Source: Candidatus Sulfopaludibacter sp. SbA3
GTDB taxonomy: Bacteria; Acidobacteriota; Vicinamibacteria; Vicinamibacterales; UBA2999
DNA: 64,000 nucleotides
Assembly: GCA_945903265.1 (NCBI GenBank)
Contig: CAMDNQ010000005.1
Coordinates: forward strand, 1 to 64,000
Direction of reading: 5' to 3'
Shown: in pieces, positions 26,378 through 34,550 of the stretch
Layout: the number at the start of each line of letters is the position of its first letter
Position numbering within the stretch: position 1 is the stretch's first letter
The notes under the pieces: generated by a model
The model's database searches: none
The model's input: only the letters and a program-made list of their open reading frames with translations
Told to the model about the DNA's origin: nothing
Translations under genes and position numbers: made by a program

Positions 26378-28024
26378 CTCCCCCGCCCGCCTCAACGCCG
26401 CCTCCACATTCGGAAGAATATTCTCGGCTCCCACATGACGGTGGAACTCCGCCTGCGACATCAGGCGCGCCGGCTGCGGGAGCGCGCCACAGAGGAGCAA
26501 CGAGCGGCCGGATTTGTGAACTGCATCGGCGAAGTCCTGAATCGCGCGAAGGCCGGTCCCGTCGATTGCCGTCATATTCCGGAGGCGCAGCACCACGACC
26601 GGCTGCCACTCGCCGGCGTGCGTGGTCAGGTTCGTGAGCTTGTCGGTGGCGCCAAAGAGGAACGGCCCGTGGATGCGGAAGATGGTCACGTAGTCCGGGA
26701 TCCGCTTGTCCTGCAGCGCGTGCACGCGCGCACGCTCCACGGACTCGGGCGTGACCTTCGTGACGGTCGTCGTCGCGGAGACGCGCCGGATGAACAGCAG
26801 CGCCGCCAGAATCATCCCCGCTTCGACGGCGACCGTGAGATCGGCCAGCACAGTAAGGCCGAACGCCACCATCCACACGAGGCGATCCGTCCACCCCTGC
26901 TTCCAGAGTTCCGGAATCTCGTGCCACTCGCCCATGTTGTAGGCGACGACAAGAAGAATGGCGGCAAGCACGGCCATCGGGATCGTGGCCGCCAGCGGCG
27001 CCGCCAGCAGAAGAATAACGAGCAGCGTCACGGCGTGAATCATGCCCGCCACGGGCGTGCGGCCGCCGGACCGGATGTTCGTTGCCGTACGGGCGATGGC
27101 CCCCGTAGCCGGCAGGCCGCCGACAAGCGGCGACGCGATGTTCGCAATACCCTGCGCGAAGAGCTCCACGTTCGAGTTATGCCGCGTGCCGGTCATCCGG
27201 TCGGCCACGACGGCCGACATCAGCGACTCGATGGCACCGAGCACGGCCACGGTGAGCGTGGGCGACAGGAGCGTCAGGATGAGATCGGGACGGAACTGCG
27301 GAAACCGGAAATCCGGCAGGCCCGATGGAATACCGCCGAAGACGGAGCCGATCGTCGCCACCGGGAGCTGAAGCATCGCCACGAACGCGGTGCCTGCCAG
27401 CAGCGCGATCACATAGCCTGGCACCCGCGGCACCGCCCGGTTCCACAGGAGGATCAGCGCCAGGGCGCCGAGGCCGACGAGCGACGCCTCAGGCGAAGCA
27501 TGGCCGGCGTTCTCGATGAGCACCCGCATCCTCGGCACCAGCTCGCCTGGAAGCGCTCCGGCGATCTCGATGCCGAACAGGTCCTTGATCTGGGTGCTCG
27601 CAATGACGAGCGCAATGCCGTTGGTAAAGCCGATGACAACGGGCCGCGGGATGAACCGGACAGCCGTGCCCGTACCGGTCAGCCCCATGATGACCATGAT
27701 GACGCCCGCCATCATCGTGCACATGAACAGGCCGTCGACGCCGTACTGCGCGATGATCCCCGACACGACGACCACGAACGCACCTGTCGGTCCCCCGATC
27801 TGCACGTTCGATCCGCCCAACGCGGAGATCAGAAATCCCGTGACGATGGCGCAGTAGATACCCGCCTGGGGCGACATGCCCGACGAGATGGCGAACGCCA
27901 TTGCGAGCGGCAGTGCGACGAGGCCAACGGTGAGGCCCGCGATGACGTCGCTCACCAGCGTCTGGACGGTATAGCCACGTCGCAGCGCGAGCACAGACGC
28001 CGGAAGCCAACGACGGTGCGGCAT
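26363..28024 (-). CDS. SulP family inorganic anion transporter with STAS domain
   Basis: The 553-residue membrane protein starts at ATG 28024, overlapping the ROK gene stop by one base; the frame is open upstream but lies over the ROK gene. It has 'SDVIAGLTVGLVALPLAMAFAI', 'GGPTGAFVVVV', about 10-12 hydrophobic segments to about residue 410 and a C-terminal STAS domain ('DYVTIFRIHGPFLFGATDKL', 'VVVLRLRNMTAIDGTGL'). Family members carry sulfate, bicarbonate or related anions; substrate is unassigned. It is the last gene of a minus-strand operon. Confidence 0.92.
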   Translation of the reverse strand: MPHRRWLPASVLALRRGYTVQTLVSDVIAGLTVGLVALPLAMAFAISSGMSPQAGIYCAIVTGFLISALGGSNVQIGGPTGAFVVVVSGIIAQYGVDGLFMCTMMAGVIMVIMGLTGTGTAVRFIPRPVVIGFTNGIALVIASTQIKDLFGIEIAGALPGELVPRMRVLIENAGHASPEASLVGLGALALILLWNRAVPRVPGYVIALLAGTAFVAMLQLPVATIGSVFGGIPSGLPDFRFPQFRPDLILTLLSPTLTVAVLGAIESLMSAVVADRMTGTRHNSNVELFAQGIANIASPLVGGLPATGAIARTATNIRSGGRTPVAGMIHAVTLLVILLLAAPLAATIPMAVLAAILLVVAYNMGEWHEIPELWKQGWTDRLVWMVAFGLTVLADLTVAVEAGMILAALLFIRRVSATTTVTKVTPESVERARVHALQDKRIPDYVTIFRIHGPFLFGATDKLTNLTTHAGEWQPVVVLRLRNMTAIDGTGLRAIQDFADAVHKSGRSLLLCGALPQPARLMSQAEFHRHVGAENILPNVEAALRRAGELIGQ

Positions 28025-28935
28025 CAGTCCGGCCACAGCCACGCGGCGCCTCGCACGCCGCTCGAATCGCCATGGCGCGCGGGAAGCAGGCGTGTGCGAA
28101 CGACGTCGCGCTGCGGGCCGCCGCACGCAAAGACGTAGGGCGTCCACAATCGCGGAACGCTCTCGTACAGGCGACCGATGTTCGACAGGCCGCCACCGAG
28201 CACGATGACATCAGGGTCCAGCAGGTTGACCACCGCCGCGAGTGCGCGCGCGACGCGGCTCTCGTGGCGGCAGAGCGTGTCTTCGGAGGCCGCGTCACCC
28301 GACGTGGCGGCGGCGACGATCTGGCGTGGGACGACCTGGTGCCCGGTCCGGGACGCATGATCGGCCTGCATCGCGGGACCCGACACGAATGTCTCGATAC
28401 AGCCGCGGCGGCCACAGTAGCACTGCGGTCCGGGATGCTCCTCGGCGGTCATCCACGGCAGGGGGTTGTGTCCGAACTCCCCCGCTATCGCGTTGGCCCC
28501 GGCGAGCAGCTGTCCACGGATGACGATGCCCGCTCCGGTGCCTGTCCCCAGGATGACGGCCAGCACGACCTCAGCTCCTGCGCCGGCACCATCGGCCGCC
28601 TCCGACACCGCAAAACAGTTGGCGTCGTTGGCGATCCGCACGTCACGCTGGAGGTGTCCTTCGAGGTCGGCAAGGAGCGGCCGCCCAATCAGCCAGACGG
28701 AATTGGCGTTCTTGACGAGACCTGTGGCCGGCGAGAGCGTCCCGGGAATACCGACTCCCACAGTCGCGCGGGCGCCTGCGCGCTGTTCCAGTTCTCGAAC
28801 GACGCGGACGATGGCATCGACTGTCCGCGGGTAGTCGTCCCGCGGGGTCTCCACCCGCAACCGCGCGACCTCGCGGCTGCCATCAAGGGCGATCCCCTCG
28901 ATCTTGGTCCCGCCAAGATCGATTCCGATTCTCAC
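28024..28935 (-). CDS. ROK family protein, probable sugar kinase
   Basis: The 303-residue protein begins VRIGIDLGGTKIEGI, the phosphate-binding motif of ROK kinases. It has 'IPGTLSPATGLVKNANSVWL', 'ANDANCFAVSEA', 'ILGTGTGAGIVI', 'EFGHNPLPW' and the zinc motif CYCGRRGCIETFVSG. GTG 28935 is chosen since it overlaps the VOC gene stop (GTGA). It lacks the N-terminal helix-turn-helix of ROK repressors, so it is a kinase, likely for fructose or glucose. Confidence 0.9.
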   Translation of the reverse strand: MRIGIDLGGTKIEGIALDGSREVARLRVETPRDDYPRTVDAIVRVVRELEQRAGARATVGVGIPGTLSPATGLVKNANSVWLIGRPLLADLEGHLQRDVRIANDANCFAVSEAADGAGAGAEVVLAVILGTGTGAGIVIRGQLLAGANAIAGEFGHNPLPWMTAEEHPGPQCYCGRRGCIETFVSGPAMQADHASRTGHQVVPRQIVAAATSGDAASEDTLCRHESRVARALAAVVNLLDPDVIVLGGGLSNIGRLYESVPRLWTPYVFACGGPQRDVVRTRLLPARHGDSSGVRGAAWLWPD

Positions 28936-29447
28936 GACTCGTAATACTTCCTGTACCGGCCCCGTCGGAACAGCCAGCCGCCAAGCGGGCCGCCCCACTG
29001 CAAGACGTAGTGCATGAAGCCCAAATCCATCAGCTCGATCAGGTTGCCGTCGAAATCGCGCGCGAAGAAAAACCAGTGGCCGCGCGGCGACTGCTCAGGC
29101 TTGCTGACGCACTCCACCCCTTTGCGCTGCAGATAGTCGTACCACTTCGGCAGGTTGCGGGCGTTGAACGAGAAGTGCGTGAGGCCGACGCGATTCCACG
29201 GGATCCGCTCGGACGGCAGCTGGGGCTGGAACTCGAAGATCTCGAGGACGGCGCCGCCCGGCACGCGAATCCACCCGATCTTGCACCGCGGGGCCGGATC
29301 GTCGACGCCGAAGAAGGTGCGGACGCGGTCCGGTGGCGTGTCGGACACGCCCACGAGCGGACAGCCGAACACGTCCCAGTAGAACTGGACCGCCTTGTTG
29401 AAATCGGACACCGTGATGCCGACGTGACTGAACGAATGTGCTCTCAT
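28932..29447 (-). CDS. VOC family (glyoxalase/dioxygenase-fold) protein
   Basis: The 171-residue protein starts MRAHSFSHVGITVSDFNKAV, with the first metal His in HVGITV, and has 'NRVGLTHFSFNARNLPKWYDYL' and 'FFARDFDGNLIELMDLG', the last containing a likely metal Glu. This is a two-motif VOC domain with an extra C-terminal tail of about 25 residues. Function within the sugar operon is unknown; an isomerase or lyase role is possible. It is tightly coupled to the ROK gene. Confidence 0.87.
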   Translation of the reverse strand: MRAHSFSHVGITVSDFNKAVQFYWDVFGCPLVGVSDTPPDRVRTFFGVDDPAPRCKIGWIRVPGGAVLEIFEFQPQLPSERIPWNRVGLTHFSFNARNLPKWYDYLQRKGVECVSKPEQSPRGHWFFFARDFDGNLIELMDLGFMHYVLQWGGPLGGWLFRRGRYRKYYES

Positions 29448-29469
29448 GAGCGCCTGCTAATCGACATGG

Positions 29470-30984
29470 CTAATCGAGGCGTGTGGCCTTGATGTGATCC
29501 GCGACGCGGAGCGCCTGGGCGACGATGGTGAGCCCGGGATTGACCGCGGCGGACGAGGGAAAGAACGAGGCGTCGACGACGAAGAGATTGTCGATGTCGT
29601 GCGTGCGGCAGAACGTGTCGAGGACCGATGTCCGCGGATCCGTCCCGAAGCACAGCGTGCCGCACTGATGGGTGGTGTTCCGATCGCGATGCGAATGCGC
29701 GACCACTGCCCAGAAACCCAGCCGCCGCAGAATCCGCTTCATCTCCTTCACCAGACGGCGATGCGCGGAGAGATTGTTCGGCTGGTAGTGCACGCGGATA
29801 CCGCCGTCGGCGTCGAGCATGACGCGATTGTCGTCGCGCGGCAGATCTTCCGACATCACCAGCCAGTCCACGCCGCGAGCCACCCACGCCTCGTAAGCCC
29901 AGAGCGGAATCCATGGTGCCACCGTCTGCGCCATCACGCCGTGCGTTCGTCCCTGCGACTGAATCTGGCCGAGCGGATAGCCGCCGTCGGGCCCGTGGAG
30001 GTAATAGTCGTTGATGGCCACCGTCTTCTGAAAGACCGTGTCGTTCGCTCTGAACGGATGAAACCCCTGCATCATCGTCGCAAGGTGGGCCATGTAGCGG
30101 CGTCCGACGAGGCCGGATGAATTGGCCAGTCCGTCCGGATGCTTGTCGGTCGCGGAACGCAACAGCAGCGCGGCGGAATTCACGGCGCCGCAGGCGACGA
30201 TCACCAGCGGTGCCTCGACGCGCACCTGCTCGTCTCCGAGCTGCACGTCGACCGCTTCGACCTTCCGGCCTGAGGGATCCGTGACCAGCTTCCGCGCAAA
30301 TGCGTTGGTCCAGAGCGTGACGTTGGGATGGCGGATGGCGTCGCGGACGCAGCAGACATCGGCGTCGCTCTTTGCGTGCACCTTGCACGGGAACGAGTTG
30401 CATGTGTTGCAGAGGACGCATCCACCAACGTCGCCCGGGCGCAGGAGGCCCAGCGGCAGCGGCGACGGCCGCAGTCCAAACCCGCGCAGCCGATCCACGA
30501 CCTCGCCCATGAGACGGCTGTGCGGAACCGCCTCGTACGGAAACGGCCGGCGCGGCGGCTCGGTCGGATCGATGCCGTGCTGCCCGCGCACGTGATACAG
30601 CTGTTCGGCGCGGTCGTAGTACGGCTCGAGCGTGTCGTAGTCGATCGGCCAGGCGGGCGAGACGCCGTCCACGTGCTGCACGGCCTGAAAATCTTCGCGC
30701 CGAAGCCGGTAAAGAACGCTGCCCCAGAACTTCGTGTTTCCGCCAACGCAGTAGTGCGTATACGGCCGGAACTCGTGGCCCTGCCAGTCGCGCCAGCGCT
30801 CGGCGACGCGGTAGCGCAGGTGCCGCCAGACCGCCTCGGGATCCCAGTTCTCTGCTTCGCTGGGAACGTGATCGCCGCGCTCCAGCAGCAGGATCCGCGC
30901 GGGAACGTCCGCGAGCGCATGCGCCATCGTGCCGCCGCCCGCGCCCGTGCCGATGATGATGATGTCGTAGCGTTCGGTGCGCAT
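29470..30984 (-). CDS. GMC family FAD-dependent oxidoreductase
   Basis: The 504-residue protein has an N-terminal dinucleotide fold (IIIGTGAGGGTMAHAL), 'GGNTKFWGSVLYRLR', 'VIVACGAVNSAALLLRS' and a C-terminal 'NPGLTIVAQALRVADHI' with 'HQCGTLCFG'. These mark GMC oxidoreductases acting on alcohols or sugars. A Cys-rich segment (CVLCNTCNSFPC, then CC) in the middle is unusual for flavin-only GMC enzymes. No Tat or Sec signal is seen. It lies 8 bp after the Gfo/Idh/MocA gene and probably shares its substrate pathway. Confidence 0.9.
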   Translation of the reverse strand: MRTERYDIIIIGTGAGGGTMAHALADVPARILLLERGDHVPSEAENWDPEAVWRHLRYRVAERWRDWQGHEFRPYTHYCVGGNTKFWGSVLYRLRREDFQAVQHVDGVSPAWPIDYDTLEPYYDRAEQLYHVRGQHGIDPTEPPRRPFPYEAVPHSRLMGEVVDRLRGFGLRPSPLPLGLLRPGDVGGCVLCNTCNSFPCKVHAKSDADVCCVRDAIRHPNVTLWTNAFARKLVTDPSGRKVEAVDVQLGDEQVRVEAPLVIVACGAVNSAALLLRSATDKHPDGLANSSGLVGRRYMAHLATMMQGFHPFRANDTVFQKTVAINDYYLHGPDGGYPLGQIQSQGRTHGVMAQTVAPWIPLWAYEAWVARGVDWLVMSEDLPRDDNRVMLDADGGIRVHYQPNNLSAHRRLVKEMKRILRRLGFWAVVAHSHRDRNTTHQCGTLCFGTDPRTSVLDTFCRTHDIDNLFVVDASFFPSSAAVNPGLTIVAQALRVADHIKATRLD

Positions 30985-30992
30985 CGAGGCGG

Positions 30993-32009
30993 CTACTGCC
31001 CCACCGCCCGGGCGCCCGCCGGCGACACCGGCTGCTCGACTCCTGCGTAGATCTGGTCCATCACGCGCTGATCGTCCATGGCGCGCTCGAGACTCATCTC
31101 CGGCTGCCGCCCTGCACGGATGGCCCCCGCGAAATCGCGGTACATCGCCTGGTATCCACGGATGTCACGGAACCCCGGCAGGATGAGCCGCGGAAGGCCA
31201 CGGCCGCGCACGAGGACAAAGAGGCCGTTCGATTCGAACGTGATGACGCCGTCCCGCCCATAGAGCTTGGACAACCGGAGCCCGCGCAGCAGCGAGGGGA
31301 TCTCGCGCGAGTAGTACAACGATCCGACAGCCTGGTTGTCGTAGCGGAATGCGACCATCATGCTCTTGGCCCGCCGGTCCGGGCCTTCGCGCGAGGGTGC
31401 AGGGCGATAGCCGTGCGCCGTGACGATGATCGGCCCGAGGCTCCCGGCGATGTGCAGCCAGTGGATGCCCTCCTCGAAGAACGCATCGCCACCGGCCATC
31501 GCTTCGTCATTGCGCCAGTCGTCTTCGGACTTCAGCCGCTTCGCAATGGTCGTGAAATGGGCGAACACCATCTCGCCAATCACGCCCTCCTGTATCAGGG
31601 CGCGCAGCCTGACGGCGAGCGGCTTGTAATGATCGTTTTCACCGACGAGGACCGTGCGTCCGGCACGGTCGCGCGCCTCGGCCGCGGCGCGGTAATCAGC
31701 CATCCGCAGGAACGCCGGCTTCTCCACGAGCACGTGCTTGCCGGCTTCGATCGCCTGCATCGCGAGCTCGAAGTGAAACCGGGGCGGGACGGCAATGACG
31801 ACGGCGTCGATGGCAGGGTCGGCGATGGCGGCGGTGTAACTCGGATAGACACGATCGCCGCCGAACGTGCGGCAGGCGGCTTCAGCCTTCTCCCGATCGC
31901 GGCTCGCATAACTGCAGACGATGTCCGCCTTCATCGACCGCAGGTGCCCGCTGTGCACGCGCGTGATGAATCCGCAGCCGAGAAATGCGATTCGAATCGG
32001 TTGGGGCAT
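30993..32009 (-). CDS. Gfo/Idh/MocA family oxidoreductase
   Basis: The 338-residue protein has an NAD(P) fold at its start (RIAFLGCGFITRVHSGHL) and the family motif EKPAFLRMADYR (normally EKP-hydrophobic) near 95-105, then the alpha/beta C-domain containing 'GGDAFFEEGIHWLHIAGSLG'. Members oxidise or isomerise sugars, inositols and their derivatives. It is the first gene of the minus-strand operon leading through GMC, VOC and ROK to SulP. Confidence 0.9.
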   Translation of the reverse strand: MPQPIRIAFLGCGFITRVHSGHLRSMKADIVCSYASRDREKAEAACRTFGGDRVYPSYTAAIADPAIDAVVIAVPPRFHFELAMQAIEAGKHVLVEKPAFLRMADYRAAAEARDRAGRTVLVGENDHYKPLAVRLRALIQEGVIGEMVFAHFTTIAKRLKSEDDWRNDEAMAGGDAFFEEGIHWLHIAGSLGPIIVTAHGYRPAPSREGPDRRAKSMMVAFRYDNQAVGSLYYSREIPSLLRGLRLSKLYGRDGVITFESNGLFVLVRGRGLPRLILPGFRDIRGYQAMYRDFAGAIRAGRQPEMSLERAMDDQRVMDQIYAGVEQPVSPAGARAVGQ

Positions 32010-32035
32010 CCGGCAGGACCATGATACCGGAGGAG

Positions 32036-32091
32036 GATTGGCGATTGATGATTGGCGATTGATGATAGGAAGTGAAGGATTGACGATTTAT
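32036..32091. repeat. GATTGGC/GATTGAT heptamer array (about 8 units)
   Basis: Units keep a strict 7-base phase: GATTGGC, GATTGAT, GATTGGC, GATTGAT, GATAGGA, AGTGAAG, GATTGAC, GATTTAT. The last unit contains the stop codon of the TerB-like gene. It fills the space up to the Gfo/Idh/MocA start. Confidence 0.85.
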
Positions 32092-32606
32092 CGATTCGAG
32101 ATTCCCGGCAGGTGGCGCTGGTGTGCGACACGGAGCTGCACGAGATCCGGCTGGTCGATCCCCAGCTCTCTGGCAATCTTGTGGATCGCGCCTTCTTCCG
32201 CGAGCGAAATGGATTCGTCGGTGACCGATACCGCGAACAGGCAGCGCATCAGCGAGAGTTTCTGTTCGTAGGAGGCGAGCGCCGAGAACTCCCGCGCGAT
32301 GAGGAAGTTCGCGGTGCCGCCGAACAGCAGGTTGCTCGTCTTCGCGAGCTGCGTCACCACCATGGCCTGATCGGCCGTGAGGTGTCCTTCCTGCTGCACG
32401 AGCGCCTCCATGGCGCGCGTCTCTTCCGGCGACACGTGCTGATCGGAATGGGCGACGCGGCCGAGCAGATAGGCGAAGGAGGCCAGGAACCGGGCCCGCT
32501 CGGGTTCCATGTGATCGAGGGCGTCGAGCGTGTCGCGGAGCGGGGCGACGTCCTTGCTGTCGGGCGCGTCGACGCCAAGCCACGCGCGGATTGATTTCAG
32601 CGGCAT
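32088..32606 (-). CDS. TerB-family (tellurite resistance protein B-like) protein
   Basis: The 172-residue helical protein has the TerB signature: 'ERARFLASFAYLLGRVAHSDQHVSPEETRAMEALV' split across residues about 35-70, and a second half 'LMRCLFAVSVTDESISLAEEGAIHKIARELGI'. TerB-like domains bind metal ions and are linked to stress responses; tellurite resistance should not be assumed. ATG 32606 is preferred to GTG 32621. The C-terminal residues and stop come from the adjacent repeat. Confidence 0.83.
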   Translation of the reverse strand: MPLKSIRAWLGVDAPDSKDVAPLRDTLDALDHMEPERARFLASFAYLLGRVAHSDQHVSPEETRAMEALVQQEGHLTADQAMVVTQLAKTSNLLFGGTANFLIAREFSALASYEQKLSLMRCLFAVSVTDESISLAEEGAIHKIARELGIDQPDLVQLRVAHQRHLPGISNR

Positions 32607-32649
32607 GGCTTCAGGGTACACAAGAACGCGGCGGATATGATGTCTGCGG

Positions 32650-33192
32650 ATGGCACAGGGTGCGACGGTCTACAACTTCGATGTCGAGCTCGCGGACGGC
32701 GACCGCGGCGTTTACGAGTCGCTGGCGCTTCGGATCGCCCAGCATCCGTCCGAGTCCGAGGAGTTCCTGATTGCCCGCCTCCTCGCCTATCTCCTGGAAT
32801 ACACGGAAGGCATCGAGTTTTCGCGCGGCGTGTCGGATCCGGGCGAGCCGGCCATCGCCGTTCGCGATGCCACGGGCGCCATCACCACATGGATCGATAT
32901 CGGGATGCCTGAAGCCGCTCGCCTGCACAAGGCGTCGAAGGCCGCGGCGCGGGTTGTCGTCTATACCCACCGCGACCCCCGGCAGTTCCTGACGCAGCTG
33001 GCCGGCGAGCGCATTCATAACGCCGAGGCGCTCGAACTGTACGCGCTGGACCGGCCGCTGGTGAACGCCCTCGTCGCACGCCTGGATCGCCGGATGTCGT
33101 TCAGCCTGTCGGTGACCGACAGGGAGCTATACCTGTCGATCGGCACCGACAACCTGACCGGCGCCGTCGTCCGGCTGACCCGCGAATCGTAA
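32650..33192 (+). CDS. YaeQ family protein
   Basis: The 180-residue protein matches YaeQ throughout: 'ATVYNFDVELADGDRGVYESLALRIAQHPSE', 'LIARLLAYLLEYTEGIEFSRG', 'TWIDIGMPEAARLHKASKAA' and 'LYLSIG' (given here in pieces). YaeQ has a PD-(D/E)XK-nuclease-like fold of unknown biochemical role; it was linked to antitermination in E. coli. The start ATG lies at 32650. It is divergent from the TerB-like gene and stands alone. Confidence 0.92.
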   Translation: MAQGATVYNFDVELADGDRGVYESLALRIAQHPSESEEFLIARLLAYLLEYTEGIEFSRGVSDPGEPAIAVRDATGAITTWIDIGMPEAARLHKASKAAARVVVYTHRDPRQFLTQLAGERIHNAEALELYALDRPLVNALVARLDRRMSFSLSVTDRELYLSIGTDNLTGAVVRLTRES

Positions 33193-33205
33193 AGACAGCC
33201 GCGAT

Positions 33206-33973
33206 TCAGCGGGCACCCGCGAGCGGCTCGAGGCCGGCTCGCTTCAACACCGCAGCGCCCTCGGCGCTCGCCAGCAGCTGCAGAAACGCCCGGGCGGCCG
33301 GCATGTTCGCGTTCGTCGCCAGGACGGCGGCCGTATAGATCGTCGGGAGCTGGATTGATGCGGGAATGGTTCCGACAACCTTCACACCCGGATTGGGCTG
33401 CAGTTCGCTCGTGAAGGTAATGCCCAGCTCGGCGGCTCCCGTTGCCACCGCGTCGGCCACGAGCGACCCCTGGGTGCGATAGACGATCTTCCCTTTGAGC
33501 TGGTCCGCGATTCCAAGGGTCTGGAGCTGCTTCTCCATGTGCACGCCGGATGTGCCGCCCGCGGCCGGGTTCACATAGGACACGGACTTCGCCTTGAGGA
33601 GTGCGGCCTTGAAAGCATCGACCGTGGAGATGTCGGGCGACGAGGCACCGGCGCGGACCGCGATGCCAATCAGCGCGCGGCCAAGATCGGTCCGTGTGCC
33701 GTCCACGATTCGTTTCTCTTTCTGCAGCGCCTCCATCACCGGCGCTGTCACAAAGATGACGTCGCCAGCCTCGCCCGACATCACCCGCTTCTGCAACCCG
33801 CCCGCGGTGTCACTGGTAATGACGACCTTCGTTCCAGACGCGCGCGTGTAGGTCTCGACGATCTCTTTGACCGTCGGCGTGACGGCGCCGGCGGCGAAGA
33901 CGCGAAGCGGGGTCTGCGCAGCGGAAAATGTGGGCATAAGGAGAAGCAGGAAGACGAGACAGAGGCGTGTCAT
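33206..33973 (-). CDS. ModA-like molybdate/anion-binding periplasmic protein, orphan
   Basis: The 255-residue exported protein has a signal peptide (cleavage near TFSAAQ) and the ModA-type fold: 'LRVFAAGAVTPTVKEIVETYTRASG', 'GDVIFVTAPVMEALQKE', 'SVSYVNPAAGGTSG' and 'ELGITFTSELQPNPGVKVVG'. Typical ModA proteins begin 'VFAAASL'; here 'VFAAGAVT' differs, so the ligand may not be molybdate. No ModBC genes are adjacent. Confidence 0.82.
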   Translation of the reverse strand: MTRLCLVFLLLLMPTFSAAQTPLRVFAAGAVTPTVKEIVETYTRASGTKVVITSDTAGGLQKRVMSGEAGDVIFVTAPVMEALQKEKRIVDGTRTDLGRALIGIAVRAGASSPDISTVDAFKAALLKAKSVSYVNPAAGGTSGVHMEKQLQTLGIADQLKGKIVYRTQGSLVADAVATGAAELGITFTSELQPNPGVKVVGTIPASIQLPTIYTAAVLATNANMPAARAFLQLLASAEGAAVLKRAGLEPLAGAR

Positions 33974-33989
33974 GGGCGAAGTCTATCGC

Positions 33990-34031
33990 GGGATCGGGGA
34001 TCGGGGATCGGGGATCAGGGATCGGGGATCA
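33990..34031. repeat. GGGATCG/GGGATCA heptamer array (6 units)
   Basis: Six head-to-tail heptamers lie just upstream of the ModA-like start codon, in the divergent region before the four-helix-bundle gene. This probably coincides with the promoter region of one or both genes. Confidence 0.92.
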
Positions 34032-34115
34032 GCAGAAACGACGCACCGCGAACGTGCCCGGTTTCGCCGAATTTGCACTATTGACGACGGGGCTGCGCGA
34101 ATTCAGCCGGAATAG

Positions 34116-34529
34116 GTGCGCATGCTAATTGCTGGCGATCCACGCGTGGCTATTCAGTCATTCCGCGACCTGAAAGCGTGGCAACAGGGGATGGAGTTCG
34201 TGACGCGGGTGTACTCGGTCACGCGAGCATTTCCGCGTGAGGAGCTTTACGGTCTGTCGGCTCAACTTCGACGTGCCGCAGTTGCGGTGCCGTCGAATAT
34301 CAGCGAAGGACATCAGCAGTCGACAAAAGCATTTGCGCACTATCTGACAATTGCGCTAGGCAGTCTCGCTGAGTGCGAGACTCAGTTGGAGCTTGCCACG
34401 CGGCTTGGGTTGGCGCCGGCGGCCGATGTTGAAACGGTCCTCGCCGCGGCCACACCACTGCGTCGCACGTTGCATGGGCTTCGACGCTCACTAAGAACAC
34501 AGAACCTCGAACCGCTCCCTGATCCCTGA
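34116..34529 (+). CDS. Four-helix bundle protein (23S rRNA IVS-type)
   Basis: The protein of about 135 residues has the signature 'FRDLKAWQQGMEFVTRVYSVTRAFPREELYGLSAQLRRAAVAVPSNISEGH' (in pieces), typical of the four-helix-bundle family first seen in 23S rRNA intervening sequences. Here it is a free gene, as commonly found in Bacteroidetes and Acidobacteriota. Function is unknown. GTG 34116 or ATG 34122 could start it. The last codons (PDP) and the TGA stop are supplied by the TGATCCC array. Confidence 0.85.
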   Translation: MRMLIAGDPRVAIQSFRDLKAWQQGMEFVTRVYSVTRAFPREELYGLSAQLRRAAVAVPSNISEGHQQSTKAFAHYLTIALGSLAECETQLELATRLGLAPAADVETVLAAATPLRRTLHGLRRSLRTQNLEPLPDP

Positions 34530-34550
34530 TCCCTGATCCCTGATCCCTAA
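34517..34550. repeat. CCCTGAT heptamer array between convergent genes
   Basis: Four full CCCTGAT units plus a partial one make up the whole gap between the four-helix-bundle gene and dnaE2. The plus-strand gene takes its TGA stop from the array, and the minus-strand dnaE2 TAG stop lies at its other edge. Confidence 0.9.

Noticed and set aside
26435-28138. 567-codon antisense open frame over the SulP gene
   Set aside because: Composition is a mirror of the transporter (His/Arg/Asp-rich) with no start signal or homology.
32088-32606. Tellurite resistance operon
   Set aside because: Only a TerB-like protein is present; no TerA, TerC, TerD or TerZ genes are adjacent.
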